64,000 nt of DNA from Streptomyces rapamycinicus NRRL 5491 (GCF_024298965.1 NZ_CP085193.1:4650001-4714000), one strand, 5' to 3'; positions 32,616 through 41,541 are shown, counted from the first letter of the stretch. The notes: generated from the sequence alone by a model not told the origin. Program-made: numbers and translations.

Positions 32616-33626
32616 GTGGTACGCGCACAGTTCACCAAGCGGCTGCTCGGAGCCGCCGCAGTCGTCGCCCTCGCCGCAGGAGGGCTCATATCCGCCGGCT
32701 CGGCCAACGCGTCCGAGGACCATCCGGACGCGAAGCAGCACGCCGCCGCCGTCCCCGAGCACGCCGTCACCGGCTACTGGCAAAATTTCGACAACGGCGC
32801 GACGAAGCAGAAGCTCTCGGACGTCCCGGACGACTACGACATCATCGCCGTGGCCTTCGCGGACGCCACCGGCTCCCCCGGAGCGGTCGACTTCAAGCTC
32901 GACCCCGGCACCGGCTACAGCGACGAGCAGCAGTTCAAGGACGACATCAAGGCCAAGCAGGCGGCCGGGAAGTCCGTGATCGTCTCCGTCGGCGGCGAGA
33001 AGGGCTCCATCTCGGTCAGCGACGACGCCTCCGCGGACGCCTTCGCCTCCTCCATCACCGGCCTGATGGACAAGTACGGCTTCAACGGCGTCGACATCGA
33101 CCTCGAGAACGGCGTCAACTCCACCTACATGACCAAGGCCCTCAAGGCCATCCACGACAAGAAGAGCGATGTCGTGGTGACCATGGCGCCGCAGACCATC
33201 GACATGCAGTCGGCGTCCACCGAGTACTTCAAGACCGCCCTGGCGATCAAGGACTTCCTGACGGTCGTCAACATGCAGTACTACAACAGCGGCTCGATGC
33301 AGGGCTGTGACGGCAAGGTCTACTCACAGGGCTCGGTCGACTTCCTGACCGCCCTCGCCTGCATCCAGCTCGAGAACGGTCTCGACCCGTCCCAGGTGGG
33401 CATCGGAGTGCCCGCCTCCACCAGCGGCGCGGGCTCCGGCTACGTCGAGCCGGGCGTGGTCAACGACGCCCTGGACTGCCTCGCCAAGGGCTCCGGCTGC
33501 GGCTCCTTCAAGCCGTCCAAGACCTACCCCGGCATCCGTGGCGCGATGACCTGGTCCACCAACTGGGACGCGGCCAGCGGGAACGCCTGGTCGAAGGCGG
33601 TCGGCCCGCACGTCCACGGGCTGTAG
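32616..33626 (+). CDS. Secreted GH18 chitinase
   Basis: Endochitinase-type enzyme of 336 residues hydrolysing beta-1,4-linked N-acetylglucosamine. A signal peptide (KRLLGAAAVVALAAGGLISA, ending near ANAS) precedes a TIM barrel starting at VTGYWQNFDNGA; the catalytic motif is GVDIDLEN with Glu164, and the barrel closes at GAMTWSTNWD. No carbohydrate-binding module is present, so it is a short, catalytic-domain-only form. GTG 32616 lies six bases after CGGAGG. Control is probably by DasR through the upstream dre-like site. Confidence 0.93.
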   Translation: MVRAQFTKRLLGAAAVVALAAGGLISAGSANASEDHPDAKQHAAAVPEHAVTGYWQNFDNGATKQKLSDVPDDYDIIAVAFADATGSPGAVDFKLDPGTGYSDEQQFKDDIKAKQAAGKSVIVSVGGEKGSISVSDDASADAFASSITGLMDKYGFNGVDIDLENGVNSTYMTKALKAIHDKKSDVVVTMAPQTIDMQSASTEYFKTALAIKDFLTVVNMQYYNSGSMQGCDGKVYSQGSVDFLTALACIQLENGLDPSQVGIGVPASTSGAGSGYVEPGVVNDALDCLAKGSGCGSFKPSKTYPGIRGAMTWSTNWDAASGNAWSKAVGPHVHGL

Positions 33627-33659
33627 GCCCTCAAGGTACGAACGACAGTTCGACGTACG

Positions 33660-33696
33660 CCGGTGCGCCCCGCTCACGCCATGCGGGGCGCACCGG
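33660..33696. terminator. Convergent terminator, chitinase/trypsin genes
   Basis: A 14-bp perfect stem (33660-33673 with 33683-33696), 9-nt loop, between two converging genes. Confidence 0.8.
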
Positions 33697-33710
33697 CGCA
33701 GCGATGTCCG

Positions 33711-34601
33711 CTACGGCTTGGGCAGCACACACCCCGCCAGGTTCAGGTCGATCTTGTTGCCGGTGGTCACGCACTTGGTGATGCCGTAGGTCTCCTGGGC
33801 GTAGTTGATGCCCTTCCGCACCGTGACCGCCCCGTTCTCGTCCACCTCGCACGGGTTGTTGAGGGTGCAGCGGCCGCCGTCTTCGTTGCCCGTGTTGTTG
33901 ACGGCCACGACCTTGCCGGACGTCGGGTCGACGACGGGGGAGCCCGACGTTCCGCCGATCGTGTTACAGGCGGAGGTGTAGCGGACCGAGTCCTTCCAGG
34001 TCCAGTCCCCCTCCTTAAGCCGATATGCAAATCCGTCGATATTGCAGGAGTAGATCTTCTTCCAGTAGCCGGAGACCACATTGATGGCGGAGCCCTTGGT
34101 CGGGTGGCTGTCCGACAGCTGCAGTGCCTTGATGCCGTACGACGACTGGATCTGGGCGTACGTGGACGTCAGCTGGTACAGCGAGATGTCGGTGTCGGTC
34201 ATCGTCGCGTACGCGACCTTGCTGGCCCGTACGGTGCCGGCGCTGCCACCCGAAGCGGTCAGCAGGGTGAAGCTCCGGCTCGACGGCTTGTCGACGATCA
34301 CCTCTCCCGCGCCGGGGAAGCCGCTCTCCAGGCAGTGGCCGTTGGAGAGCACGAGCGCGGGGTCGCTGTCGGCCGAGCCCGGTGTGCGGACGACGGAGCC
34401 GGAGCAGTTGCTCAGCGCCACCGTGCCCGCGAAGTCGACCGCCCTCGGGGCCTTGGCGGAGACCTTGGCGGGGGCCTCGGCAGGGGCCTTGACGGAGACC
34501 TTGGCGGGGGACGCGGCCGTCGCGGGCGCCGCGCCCGCGCCGACGAGGGTCGCGCCGCCCAGTAACAGGGCCGAGAGCGCACCGACGAGAGATCTGTTCA
34601 T
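33711..34601 (-). CDS. Secreted trypsin-like serine protease
   Basis: Chymotrypsin-fold protein of ~296 residues. Signal peptide LVGALSALLLGGATLVGAGA is followed by a repetitive Ala/Pro/Lys/Val stretch (SVKAPAEAPAKVSAKAP) that could be a propeptide. Triad candidates are His in LSNGHCLES, Asp in TDTDISLYQL and Ser in GGTSGSPVVDP; several Cys pairs (SNCSG/GHC, SACN, GRCTLNNPC) suggest disulfides. The GTSGSP variant replaces the usual GDSGSP. ATG 34601 follows AAGGAA. It converges on the chitinase and is divergent from the M14 carboxypeptidase, so all three may be extracellular nutrient-scavenging enzymes. Confidence 0.87.
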   Translation of the reverse strand: MNRSLVGALSALLLGGATLVGAGAAPATAASPAKVSVKAPAEAPAKVSAKAPRAVDFAGTVALSNCSGSVVRTPGSADSDPALVLSNGHCLESGFPGAGEVIVDKPSSRSFTLLTASGGSAGTVRASKVAYATMTDTDISLYQLTSTYAQIQSSYGIKALQLSDSHPTKGSAINVVSGYWKKIYSCNIDGFAYRLKEGDWTWKDSVRYTSACNTIGGTSGSPVVDPTSGKVVAVNNTGNEDGGRCTLNNPCEVDENGAVTVRKGINYAQETYGITKCVTTGNKIDLNLAGCVLPKP

Positions 34602-34727
34602 GCGGGGGGTTCCTTCCCTCGATGAGAGATTCCTTCGGCTTCGACCATTTCCCACCCTTGCGCATGTCATGCGCATGGCCGAACACTGGCGCAGCAGTCG
34701 CTCGCCCCTTACCCCCCAGGAGATGTC

Positions 34728-36083
34728 ATGCGACGTCGCATCAGCGGTAGACGGGCCACCGCCCTCACCGCCTTGCTCACCCTCGCACTCGCCGCACCCA
34801 TGGCAGCTCAGGCCGACGATCCCGCTCCACGGCCCGGCACCGACCGCACCGCATCACCCACTGCCCAGGCCGCCGCCGACCAGGGCGTGCGGCAGTACGA
34901 GGTCTCCGGCCCCGCCACCAAAGCCGACCGCTCCGCGGTCGCCGCCACCGGGGTGTCCATCGACGAGGTGGACGCCCGCTCCCTGGTCGTCACCGCCGAC
35001 CCGGCGCAGGCCAAGCGGGTGCGCGCGCTCGGCTACCGGCTCACCGCGCTCCAGGGCCCGCCCGACCGCGCCGAGGGCAGATCAGCCAAGCCGTTCGACT
35101 TCCCGTCGGCCGATGCGAAGTACCACAACTACGCCGAGGCGAACGCCGAGATCAACGCGGCGGTGGCCAAGTATCCGTCGATCCTCAGCAAGCGCGTCAT
35201 CGGAAAGTCGTACGAGGGTCGCGACATCGTCGCCCTCAAGATCAGCGACAACGTGGCCACGGACGAGAACGAGCCCGAGGTCCTCTTCACCGCCCATCAG
35301 CACGCCCGTGAGCACCTTACGGTGGAGATGGCGCTCTATCTGGTGCGGCAGTTCACCGAGGGCTACGGCAGCGACTCCCGGATCACCAATGCCGTCAACG
35401 GCCGGGAGATCTGGATCGTCCCGGATGTGAACCCGGACGGCGGCGAGTACGACATCGCCACCGGCTCCTACCGCAGCTGGCGCAAGAACCGCCAGCCCAA
35501 CTCCGGCTCCTCGTCCGTGGGCACCGACCTCAACCGCAACTGGGACTTCAAGTGGGGCTGCTGCGGCGGCTCCTCCGGCTCGCCCGGCTCGGAGACCTAC
35601 CGCGGCCCCCGCGCCGCCTCCGCCCCCGAGGTGAAGGTCGTCGCCGACTTCGCCCGCAGCCGCGTCGTCGGCGGCAAGCAGCAGATCAAGGCCGCGATCG
35701 ACTTCCACACCTACAGCGAACTGGTGCTGTGGCCGTTCGGCTGGACGTACGACGAAACCACCACCGGCATGACGCGGGACGACTACGACGCCTTCGCCGC
35801 GGTCGGCAAGAAGATGGCCGCGAGCAACGGCTACACCCCCGAGCAGTCGAGCGAGCTCTACATCACCGACGGCGCGATCGACGACTATCTGTGGGGCACC
35901 CAGAAGGTCTTCGCCTACACCTTCGAGATGTACCCGACCTCCTCCGGCGCCGGCGGCTTCTACCCGCCCGACGAGGTCATCGACCGCGAGACCAGCCGCA
36001 ACCGCGACGCGGTGCTCCAACTCGTGGAGAACGCGGACTGCATGTACCGCTCGATCGGCAAGGAGGCGCAGTACTGCGCCTGA
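34728..36083 (+). CDS. Secreted zinc carboxypeptidase (M14)
   Basis: Metallocarboxypeptidase of 451 residues. A signal peptide ([20 protein letters not shown]) and a propeptide-like region precede the peptidase domain, which shows the zinc site HQHAREH (His, Glu) plus the later His in IDFHTYSE, substrate Arg/Asn in [11 protein letters not shown], and the general-base Glu in YTFEMYP. It removes C-terminal amino acids from peptides outside the cell. ATG 34728 lies after AGGAG at suitable distance. A strong terminator follows. Confidence 0.95.
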   Translation: MRRRISGRRATALTALLTLALAAPMAAQADDPAPRPGTDRTASPTAQAAADQGVRQYEVSGPATKADRSAVAATGVSIDEVDARSLVVTADPAQAKRVRALGYRLTALQGPPDRAEGRSAKPFDFPSADAKYHNYAEANAEINAAVAKYPSILSKRVIGKSYEGRDIVALKISDNVATDENEPEVLFTAHQHAREHLTVEMALYLVRQFTEGYGSDSRITNAVNGREIWIVPDVNPDGGEYDIATGSYRSWRKNRQPNSGSSSVGTDLNRNWDFKWGCCGGSSGSPGSETYRGPRAASAPEVKVVADFARSRVVGGKQQIKAAIDFHTYSELVLWPFGWTYDETTTGMTRDDYDAFAAVGKKMAASNGYTPEQSSELYITDGAIDDYLWGTQKVFAYTFEMYPTSSGAGGFYPPDEVIDRETSRNRDAVLQLVENADCMYRSIGKEAQYCA

Positions 36084-36105
36084 GCCGGGTCCGTATGGCA
36101 CGCCA

Positions 36106-36142
36106 GGCGCCGTCCCGGCGGTATCCCCGCCGGGACGGCGCC
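36106..36142. terminator. Convergent terminator after the M14 gene
   Basis: A perfect 16-bp stem (36106-36121 with 36127-36142) and 5-nt loop end two bases before the stop codon of the leftward small gene. Confidence 0.85.
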
Positions 36143-36144
36143 CC

Positions 36145-36462
36145 TCACGATCCCTCGTCCGGATCGTCGCCTTCGCCGTACGAGGGCAGGCGGGCGCCCC
36201 TGCTCTCGGCGACCCGCAGCACATCGCGCAGCGCCTCACACAACCGGTCCGCGAGGTAGCGCAGTTCTCGTCTGTCCGCCTTGGGGGCGTCCAGCAGTGC
36301 TCGGGCGTGCCGGAGGAGTTCGGTCCCCATGGACATCTGTACGGCCTCGATCGCGTCCGCACGTCGGCTCAGCGGGCTGTTCCCGTCGTCCGACGCCAGA
36401 TAACACGGCTTCCCCTCGGGGTCGGTCCACGGCAGCAGGCGCAGCCCGGTCATCACGCTCAT
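36145..36462 (-). CDS. Small conserved-type protein of the WhiJ-like set
   Basis: A 105-residue acidic/helical protein without a recognised fold. It opens with LRLLPWTDPEGKPCYLASDD and continues as a helix rich in Ala/Leu/Arg (AIEAVQMSMGTELLRHARAL) before a charged tail. Genes of this size and start (GLRLLPW ... PCYL) stand next to XRE/DUF397 pairs in many Streptomyces, the whiJ/abaA-like clusters that affect development and antibiotic production. Function of the individual protein is unknown. ATG has GGAG just upstream. Confidence 0.65.
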   Translation of the reverse strand: MSVMTGLRLLPWTDPEGKPCYLASDDGNSPLSRRADAIEAVQMSMGTELLRHARALLDAPKADRRELRYLADRLCEALRDVLRVAESRGARLPSYGEGDDPDEGS

Positions 36463-36631
36463 CAGCTCCGTTCAGCTGGTGGGCCACGCCCTCGGGCCGG
36501 TGCACCCCGGTCGCGAGGGTCCTGCGTCTCTTCACGCTGTGTGGCGTTTGCTTCACAGAGTGGAGGTGATTCTGGCTACGCTGCTAGGAGGGCGGGTCTG
36601 ACAGCACAGGTTTCAACTCAGGGAGTCAGCC

Positions 36632-37456
36632 ATGGAGATGGATCGGAGGCCACGCACCCCGAGGGAGAAGTACGGGGAGGAGTTGAGGATCCGGCGCACA
36701 GCGGCCGACATGACACAGGAGGCGCTGAGTGAGCGCGTGGTGTGCTCGCCCACGCTGATCAGCCATTTCGAGGCGGGCAGGCGGTTGCCGAAGCCCGACG
36801 ACGCGGCGCGGATCGACCGGGCACTGGGGACGGACGGGTTCTTCGCGCGGTGGCTGGAGGATCTGGAGTCGAAGTTCGCCGACCACTTCGCGGCCGTGGC
36901 CGAACTGGAGCAGCAAGCCACAGTGATCCAGCAGTTCGCGCTGTCGCTGGTTCCGGGCGTGCTTCAGACCGACGACTACGCGCGCGCTCTCTTCCGCGCC
37001 TATCGGCCGAACTACACGGCCGAGGAACTTGACGAGGCGGTTGTCATCCGGACTAAACGCCGCCGTATGCTCGACGGACCCGCTCAGCCCGTCGTCTGGA
37101 CGCTGCTCGACGAGGCCGTCATCCGGCGGCGCGTCGGCGGCTCACAGGTCATGGCCGAGCAGTTGCGCAGGATCGGGGACATGGCCGAGGCGGGACGAAT
37201 CCGGCTGCACGTACTGCCGTACGACGTGGGGGCGCATGCGCTCCTGGAAAGTCTGCTCACGCTCATGAGCTTCCCGGACTCCGCTCCGGTGGGTTACGTC
37301 GAAGGCTTTCTCACCGGCAACTTGATGGACGATCCTGCGCTGGTGGCCGCCAGCCAGACCGCCTACTCTCTGGCCCTGAGCGACGCGTTGTCACAGCAGG
37401 AGTCACTGGCCCTCATCAAGGCGGCAGCGGAGGAACACGCACATGGTCAGCAGTGA
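36632..37456 (+). CDS. XRE-family regulator with DUF5753 domain (WhiJ-like)
   Basis: DNA-binding regulator of 274 residues: an N-terminal helix-turn-helix (MTQEALSERVVCSPTLISHF) and a C-terminal DUF5753 ligand/partner domain (GVLQTDDYARALF, VIRTKRRRML, VLPYDVGAHALLES). Its coding sequence overlaps the DUF397 gene by 14 bp. In the best-studied example, WhiJ represses sporulation genes until a DUF397 partner relieves it, so the overlapping pair suggests the same regulator/antagonist logic. Confidence 0.92.
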   Translation: MEMDRRPRTPREKYGEELRIRRTAADMTQEALSERVVCSPTLISHFEAGRRLPKPDDAARIDRALGTDGFFARWLEDLESKFADHFAAVAELEQQATVIQQFALSLVPGVLQTDDYARALFRAYRPNYTAEELDEAVVIRTKRRRMLDGPAQPVVWTLLDEAVIRRRVGGSQVMAEQLRRIGDMAEAGRIRLHVLPYDVGAHALLESLLTLMSFPDSAPVGYVEGFLTGNLMDDPALVAASQTAYSLALSDALSQQESLALIKAAAEEHAHGQQ

Positions 37457-37676
37457 GCACACCGTCTCAGACGCGTCCACCCTCACCGGGTGGCACAAGT
37501 CCAGCTACAGCGGAGGAAGTACGCCCCAGGGCGAATGCCTCGAAGTAGCACATGGCCACACCACCGTGCCCGTCCGCGACAGCAAATACCCGCACGGCCC
37601 GGCACTCATATTCGGGCCGTCCGCGTGGTCGGCGTTCGTCTCCGCCGTCAAGCTCGGGAAGTTCCCCACCACCTGA
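37443..37676 (+). CDS. DUF397 small protein, partner of the XRE regulator
   Basis: A 77-residue DUF397 protein with the standard pattern WHKSSYSGGS, GECLEVAHG, VPVRDSKYPHGPALIF and a final AFVSAVKLG. It is predicted to bind the upstream-encoded XRE regulator and modulate it, as WhiJ partners do. ATG 37443 lies within the preceding gene. Confidence 0.9.
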   Translation: MVSSEHTVSDASTLTGWHKSSYSGGSTPQGECLEVAHGHTTVPVRDSKYPHGPALIFGPSAWSAFVSAVKLGKFPTT

Positions 37677-37773
37677 GCCACCCAACAGTGTGGTTCGCGC
37701 CGTCCTCGTCTGCGCAGTTCGATCTCGCATGTCGCACCAGCGCCACCACTCAGGCGGACCGAGCGGCGTTGAT

Positions 37774-37787
37774 TAGAATCGCTTCTC
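37774..37787 (+). promoter_or_regulatory. -10 element for a probable leaderless mRNA
   Basis: TAGAAT at 37774-37779 is followed after 8 bases by the ATG at 37788, and no Shine-Dalgarno is present, the arrangement of leaderless Streptomyces transcripts. Confidence 0.5.
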
Positions 37788-38147
37788 ATGTCGAAGCCTG
37801 ACGAACTGCTTGTCGATGTCGCGACCTTGGTGGAGTCCGGGCACAGCAACCAGATGACTCTGACTGTGGTCGCCGGTGGTGCTGTCATCACGGGTCGGCT
37901 GGCTCCCGAAGCTGTCTGGCGGCAGCGGGTATCCGAGGTCCTGGCGGACTCGGCCAGTCTCAATAGATTCTCTTCTGTCTTCACCGCTACGACGTGTGAG
38001 GAGAAGACGCCCACGCATCTGCATTTCCATGTGGCGCGGATTCTGCAGGGCACGGTGGGGATCCCGGAGACAGGCGGGATGTACCGCGTGGCGATCGATG
38101 ACGTCAGCGCTTGGACCGTTGGCGACTTCAGCTACTCCGACCAGTGA
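37788..38147 (+). CDS. Small beta-rich protein, GvpU-like at best
   Basis: A 119-residue protein I do not recognise firmly. It reads SKPDELLVDVATLVESGHSN then a strand pair MTLTVVAGGAVITGRLA; this beginning resembles the gas-vesicle accessory protein GvpU of Bacillus, which has a similar LTVNG...ITGTL core. THLHFHVARIL and DDVSAWTVGDF are further strands. No gvp genes lie nearby, so a gas-vesicle role is not supported. Likely leaderless, isolated gene with a strong terminator behind. Confidence 0.7.
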   Translation: MSKPDELLVDVATLVESGHSNQMTLTVVAGGAVITGRLAPEAVWRQRVSEVLADSASLNRFSSVFTATTCEEKTPTHLHFHVARILQGTVGIPETGGMYRVAIDDVSAWTVGDFSYSDQ

Positions 38148-38188
38148 GATACGACGCTGCGAGTTAACGGACCGCGCGGCAACGCGGC

Positions 38189-38222
38189 GAGGGTCCGACC
38201 GGCACGTGTCGGTCGGACCCTC
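38189..38222. terminator. Terminator hairpin between converging small genes
   Basis: A 13-bp perfect stem (GAGGGTCCGACCG at 38189-38201 with 38210-38222) enclosing CACGTG in the loop. Confidence 0.8.
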
Positions 38223-38259
38223 ACTGTTGTTCTGGTGGCGGCTCGCACCCCCTCGTCGG

Positions 38260-38571
38260 TCAGACGGCGGCAGGTGCGCCGAGCATCGCGGAAGCCTGCT
38301 GGAATGGGCTGGGGACGCGCTTGGGCGCGGCGGTCTGGCGGAGGCCGGGGCAGGTGAAGCCGAGCTGGGTCATGGCCCGGAGAACTTCACCGGCGCTGAA
38401 ATCGCGGCGGTCCTGGCGCGTGATGACCTGCCCGACCTGCTTGACCGGGTAGGTGCGGCGGCCGATGATCACGGATTCACCGATGACCTGTTCGGGCTTG
38501 ACGCCCTTCATGGATTCCAGAACGCCGCTCTTGGTGAGGTCGAACGGGAAGCGGGCGATGATACAGCGCAT
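38260..38571 (-). CDS. Small protein of the cold-response cluster
   Basis: A 103-residue protein with no recognised domain. The N-terminal half RCIIARFPFDLTKSGVLESM and the segment QVITRQDRRDFSAGEVLRAM suggest a small alpha/beta nucleic-acid-associated fold, and the C-terminus is a loose tail. It is the last gene of a leftward row with a CBS protein and DEAD-box helicase, an arrangement repeated in Streptomyces next to cold-shock genes; a role in RNA metabolism is inferred only from that context. Confidence 0.6.
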   Translation of the reverse strand: MRCIIARFPFDLTKSGVLESMKGVKPEQVIGESVIIGRRTYPVKQVGQVITRQDRRDFSAGEVLRAMTQLGFTCPGLRQTAAPKRVPSPFQQASAMLGAPAAV

Positions 38572-38620
38572 GATGCCTCACAGGGAGAAGAAGGGGATAG
38601 TTCTACCGCGGTAAGGCGGT

Positions 38621-39019
38621 TCAGCGGGCGAGGACGCCCCGTGCGCTGTCCTGGTCTTCGACGACCGGCAGTGCGGCGAGTCGGCGGTCCAGGGCTGCGT
38701 GCTCGGCTTCGGCGGTCGTGGTCACGGGTGAGGTGAACGGCCCACCGCCGTCGAGGATGTCGCGCAGTTGGACCCGGTCCGTGTACGCGGGGGTGTCACG
38801 GACCGCGGTGAGCTGGGCCTGGGTGACCAGTTGGGTGCACAGGCCGTCGTTGTCGCAGACGAACAGGTGCCCGGTGCGGGCGCCGGCCATGACGGACAGG
38901 GCGACTTCGATGGTCATGTCGTCGCAGACTTGCAGTGCGCCCGCGTCCATGGCATCCGCGGCAGTCTGGTGTGCTGGGGAGACGTTCGTCGAGCGGGGCT
39001 GCATCTGAACCAGCGTCAA
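38621..39019 (-). CDS. CBS-domain protein of the cold-response cluster
   Basis: About 132 residues containing one recognisable CBS-type motif set (VCDDMTIEVALSVMAGARTG, HLFVCDNDGLCTQLVTQAQL) and a second degenerate half (RLAALPVVEDQDSARGVLAR). CBS pairs bind adenosine nucleotides. The start is set at TTG 39019: GGAGG lies six bases upstream and the product then begins TLVQMQPRS; ATG 39004 is the alternative. It follows the helicase gene by about 45 bp. Confidence 0.78.
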   Translation of the reverse strand: MTLVQMQPRSTNVSPAHQTAADAMDAGALQVCDDMTIEVALSVMAGARTGHLFVCDNDGLCTQLVTQAQLTAVRDTPAYTDRVQLRDILDGGGPFTSPVTTTAEAEHAALDRRLAALPVVEDQDSARGVLAR

Positions 39020-39065
39020 AAGGTGCCTCCGGCAGTGGTGGGTCAGTTTCCTGATCACGGAGTTT

Positions 39066-40598
39066 CTAGGCCGCCGCCGCGTCGAAGGAGGTCTGTCGTA
39101 CGGTCCTGCGTCGGGCAGCCGAGGCGGGGCCGCGTCGGCCGCGTGAGGATGCGCTGCGCTTGCGCTTCTCGGCCGCCGGCGCGGTGATCGTGACGGGGAT
39201 GCCGGAGGGTGCCTGGGCGCCGGTGATCTGACTCAGGGCCTCTTCGCCGAGGCGGATCTGGGTGGTCTGGGGCACAATGCCGGCGGCGGTCATGAGGCGG
39301 GTCATGTCGCGGCGCTGGTTGGGGGTGACCAGGGTGACGACGCTGCCCGACTCGCCGGCCCGCGCGGTGCGGCCGCCGCGGTGAAGGTAGTCCTTGTGGT
39401 CGGTCGGCGGGTCGATATTGACGACGAGGTCGAGGTCGTCGACGTGGATACCGCGGGCGGCGACGTTCGTGGCCACGAGCACGGTGACGTGTCCCGTCTT
39501 GAACTGGGCCAGGGTCCGGGTGCGCTGGGGCTGCGACTTGCCGCCGTGCAGGGCGGCGGCCCGCACTCCGCTGTTCAGCAGGTCCTGCGTGAGCCGGTCG
39601 ACGCCGTGCTTGGTGTCCAGGAACATGATCACCCGGCCGTCGCGGGCCGCGATCTCGATGGTCGTGCGGTGCTTGTCCGCGCCCTGCACGTGGAGCACGT
39701 GGTGCTCCATCGTGGTGACGGCGCCCGCCGACGGGTCGACGGAGTGGACGACGGGGTCGGTGAGGTAGCGGCGGACCAGGCGGTCGACGTTGCGGTCGAG
39801 GGTGGCGGAGAACAGCATCCGCTGGCCCTCGGGGCGCACCTGGTCCAGGAGCGCGGTGACCTGAGGCATGAAGCCCATGTCGGCCATCTGGTCGGCCTCG
39901 TCCAGGACGGTGATCGCGACCTGGTTCAGCCGGCAGTCACCACGGTCGATGAGGTCCTTGAGCCGGCCCGGCGTGGCCACGACGACTTCGGCGCCGCCCC
40001 GCAACGCGCCCGCCTGCCTGCCGATCGACATTCCGCCGACGACGGTGGCCAGGCGCAGCTTCACCGAGCGGGCGTAGGGGGTGAGTGCGTCGGTCACCTG
40101 CTGGGCCAGCTCACGCGTCGGGACGAGGACCAGGGCCAGCGGCTGGCGGGGCTCGGCGCGCTGTCCGGCGGTGCGGGCCAGCAGAGCCAGGCCGAAGGCG
40201 AGGGTCTTGCCGGATCCGGTGCGCCCGCGTCCCAGGGCGTCGCGGCCCGCGAGGGTGTTGGGCAGGGTCGCACCCTGGATCGGGAACGGGACGCTCAGGC
40301 CCTGCGCGGTCAGCGCGGCCAGCAGCCGGGCGGGCATGTCGAGGTCGGCGAAAGCCTCGACCGCGGGCAGCGCGGGAGTGATCGTCTTCGGCAGGGCGAA
40401 CTCGCCCGAGGCCGCGGCGGACCGCCGACCGTGGCCACCCGAGCGGCTCGGGCCACCGGAGCGGCTCGGCCGCCCTGATCGGCTCGGGACGGGCGAGCCG
40501 AAGCGACTGCCCCGGCCCGAACCGGTGCCGGAGTTGAAAGCGGGGCCGCTGGTGCGGCGGGTCCGGGAGGTGCGGTGGTTCGTACGTGTGGGGTTCAT
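39066..40598 (-). CDS. DEAD-box RNA helicase
   Basis: ATP-dependent RNA helicase of about 510 residues. An Arg/Ser/Gly-rich N-terminal region (GSGRGSRFGSPVPSRSGRPS and similar repeats to residue ~70) precedes the core: Q-motif PFPIQGATLP, Walker A GRTGSGKT, PTRELAQQ, TPGRL, DEAD-type VLDEADQM, SAT, then the C-terminal RecA domain with ATNVAARGIHV and HRGGRTARAG. A basic C-terminal tail follows. Such helicases unwind structured mRNAs in the cold. ATG 40598 follows AAGG and the longer frame upstream has no homology. Confidence 0.95.
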   Translation of the reverse strand: MNPTRTNHRTSRTRRTSGPAFNSGTGSGRGSRFGSPVPSRSGRPSRSGGPSRSGGHGRRSAAASGEFALPKTITPALPAVEAFADLDMPARLLAALTAQGLSVPFPIQGATLPNTLAGRDALGRGRTGSGKTLAFGLALLARTAGQRAEPRQPLALVLVPTRELAQQVTDALTPYARSVKLRLATVVGGMSIGRQAGALRGGAEVVVATPGRLKDLIDRGDCRLNQVAITVLDEADQMADMGFMPQVTALLDQVRPEGQRMLFSATLDRNVDRLVRRYLTDPVVHSVDPSAGAVTTMEHHVLHVQGADKHRTTIEIAARDGRVIMFLDTKHGVDRLTQDLLNSGVRAAALHGGKSQPQRTRTLAQFKTGHVTVLVATNVAARGIHVDDLDLVVNIDPPTDHKDYLHRGGRTARAGESGSVVTLVTPNQRRDMTRLMTAAGIVPQTTQIRLGEEALSQITGAQAPSGIPVTITAPAAEKRKRSASSRGRRGPASAARRRTVRQTSFDAAAA

Positions 40599-40863
40599 TT
40601 GAGAACCTTCCTTGATACGGCACGTATCAAGGAATTCCCGCAGCGGAAGTGCAGCGCGGGGAATCACGAGAACGGGCCGAAATGAAATGCGAAAGCGAAG
40701 ACGCCATGCGGTGAATCCGCTGTGGGACGCAGGTGATGAAATGGGTGACGTAATATCGGGGTGAGATGCCGGACGTCGATGGGTGCGGCCCGGGAGGGCG
40801 TGCCCCCTGGAGAAGAGCTGGGCGCGTTTCTGTCCCACAGGAGGCATCACTGAGGGAAATCCC
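40599..40863 (-). promoter_or_regulatory. Long upstream/leader region of the DEAD-box gene
   Basis: About 265 bp without a gene between the helicase ATG and the CspA terminator. It is relatively AT-rich near 40665-40760 on the leftward strand, which is consistent with a promoter plus a leader of 100-200 nt; long leaders are typical of cold-inducible RNA helicase mRNAs. Confidence 0.4.
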
Positions 40864-40905
40864 GTAGCTGGGGCCCGCACCCCGAGGGATGCGGGCCCCA
40901 GCTAC
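40864..40905 (-). terminator. Terminator after the CspA gene
   Basis: A 15-bp perfect stem (40864-40878 with 40891-40905) lies 17 bp past the stop codon. Confidence 0.85.
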
Positions 40906-40921
40906 GAAGTGCGCGTCAGCG

Positions 40922-41125
40922 TCAGGCGGGCACGATGTTCTCGGCCGTCGGGCCCTTCTGGCCCGGGGCGATGTCGAAGGTGACCTTCTGCCCTTCGAGC
41001 AACTCGCGGAAGCCCTGGGCAGCGATGTTCGAGAAGTGGGCGAACACGTCAGGACCTCCACCGTCCTGCTCGATGAAGCCGAAGCCCTTGGCCGCGTTGA
41101 ACCACTTCACAGTGCCAGACGCCAT
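40922..41125 (-). CDS. Cold-shock protein CspA family
   Basis: A 67-residue RNA chaperone, the standard length. [20 protein letters not shown] contains RNP1 (KGFGFI), DVFAHFSNI is RNP2-like, and the C-terminus [11 protein letters not shown] is typical. The ATG at 41125 follows AAGGAG by seven bases. It has a long AT-rich leader (about 250 nt or more), the usual site of post-transcriptional cold induction. Confidence 0.96.
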   Translation of the reverse strand: MASGTVKWFNAAKGFGFIEQDGGGPDVFAHFSNIAAQGFRELLEGQKVTFDIAPGQKGPTAENIVPA

Positions 41126-41541
41126 GTCATATCTCCTTGTGGGGCAGTACGCCGGCACCCGCAATCCACGGATACCGGGTCGCCGCGATGATGCCCCGAC
41201 CGGAGAAAAACCGGAAATACAAAACGCTTCCCGCAGCTAAATGCTGGCGTGAGCGTTGAAGTTTTTGGGAACCACAACTGCAACTGAGATCGACAGTAGC
41301 ATGCGGTAGTGGCCCGTGCACGGCCGATGGAGCAAATCCGTTCGCTGCGATAAACACGCTGTCCGCGCGACATATTTAACCCTCGTCTCGCGGCAATAGA
41401 TATTGACCCACACGCGACACAGTGTTCCAGCAAGAGCGGTCGTCACATACGGCTCGGTGGGCGCGACTACTGCGGCGGCGCCCTCCTCCGCCCGGGGGCC
41501 GGCCCGCGGTATGCTCCGCGCGCAGGCGGGACTGGGCCACC
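41126..41541 (-). promoter_or_regulatory. CspA 5' leader and promoter region
   Basis: This 416-bp gap is clearly AT-richer than the genome average. On the leftward strand a TTAAATAT promoter-like element (complement of 41371-41378) is followed by ~250 nt up to cspA, including a run CCCAAAAACTTCAAC (complement around 41258-41272). Conserved long leaders are a feature of Streptomyces csp genes; the exact transcription start is not determined. Confidence 0.5.

Noticed and set aside
37788..38147. Gas-vesicle gene cluster
   Set aside because: Only one weakly GvpU-like protein is present; no gvpA, gvpF/L or other gvp genes are in the window.
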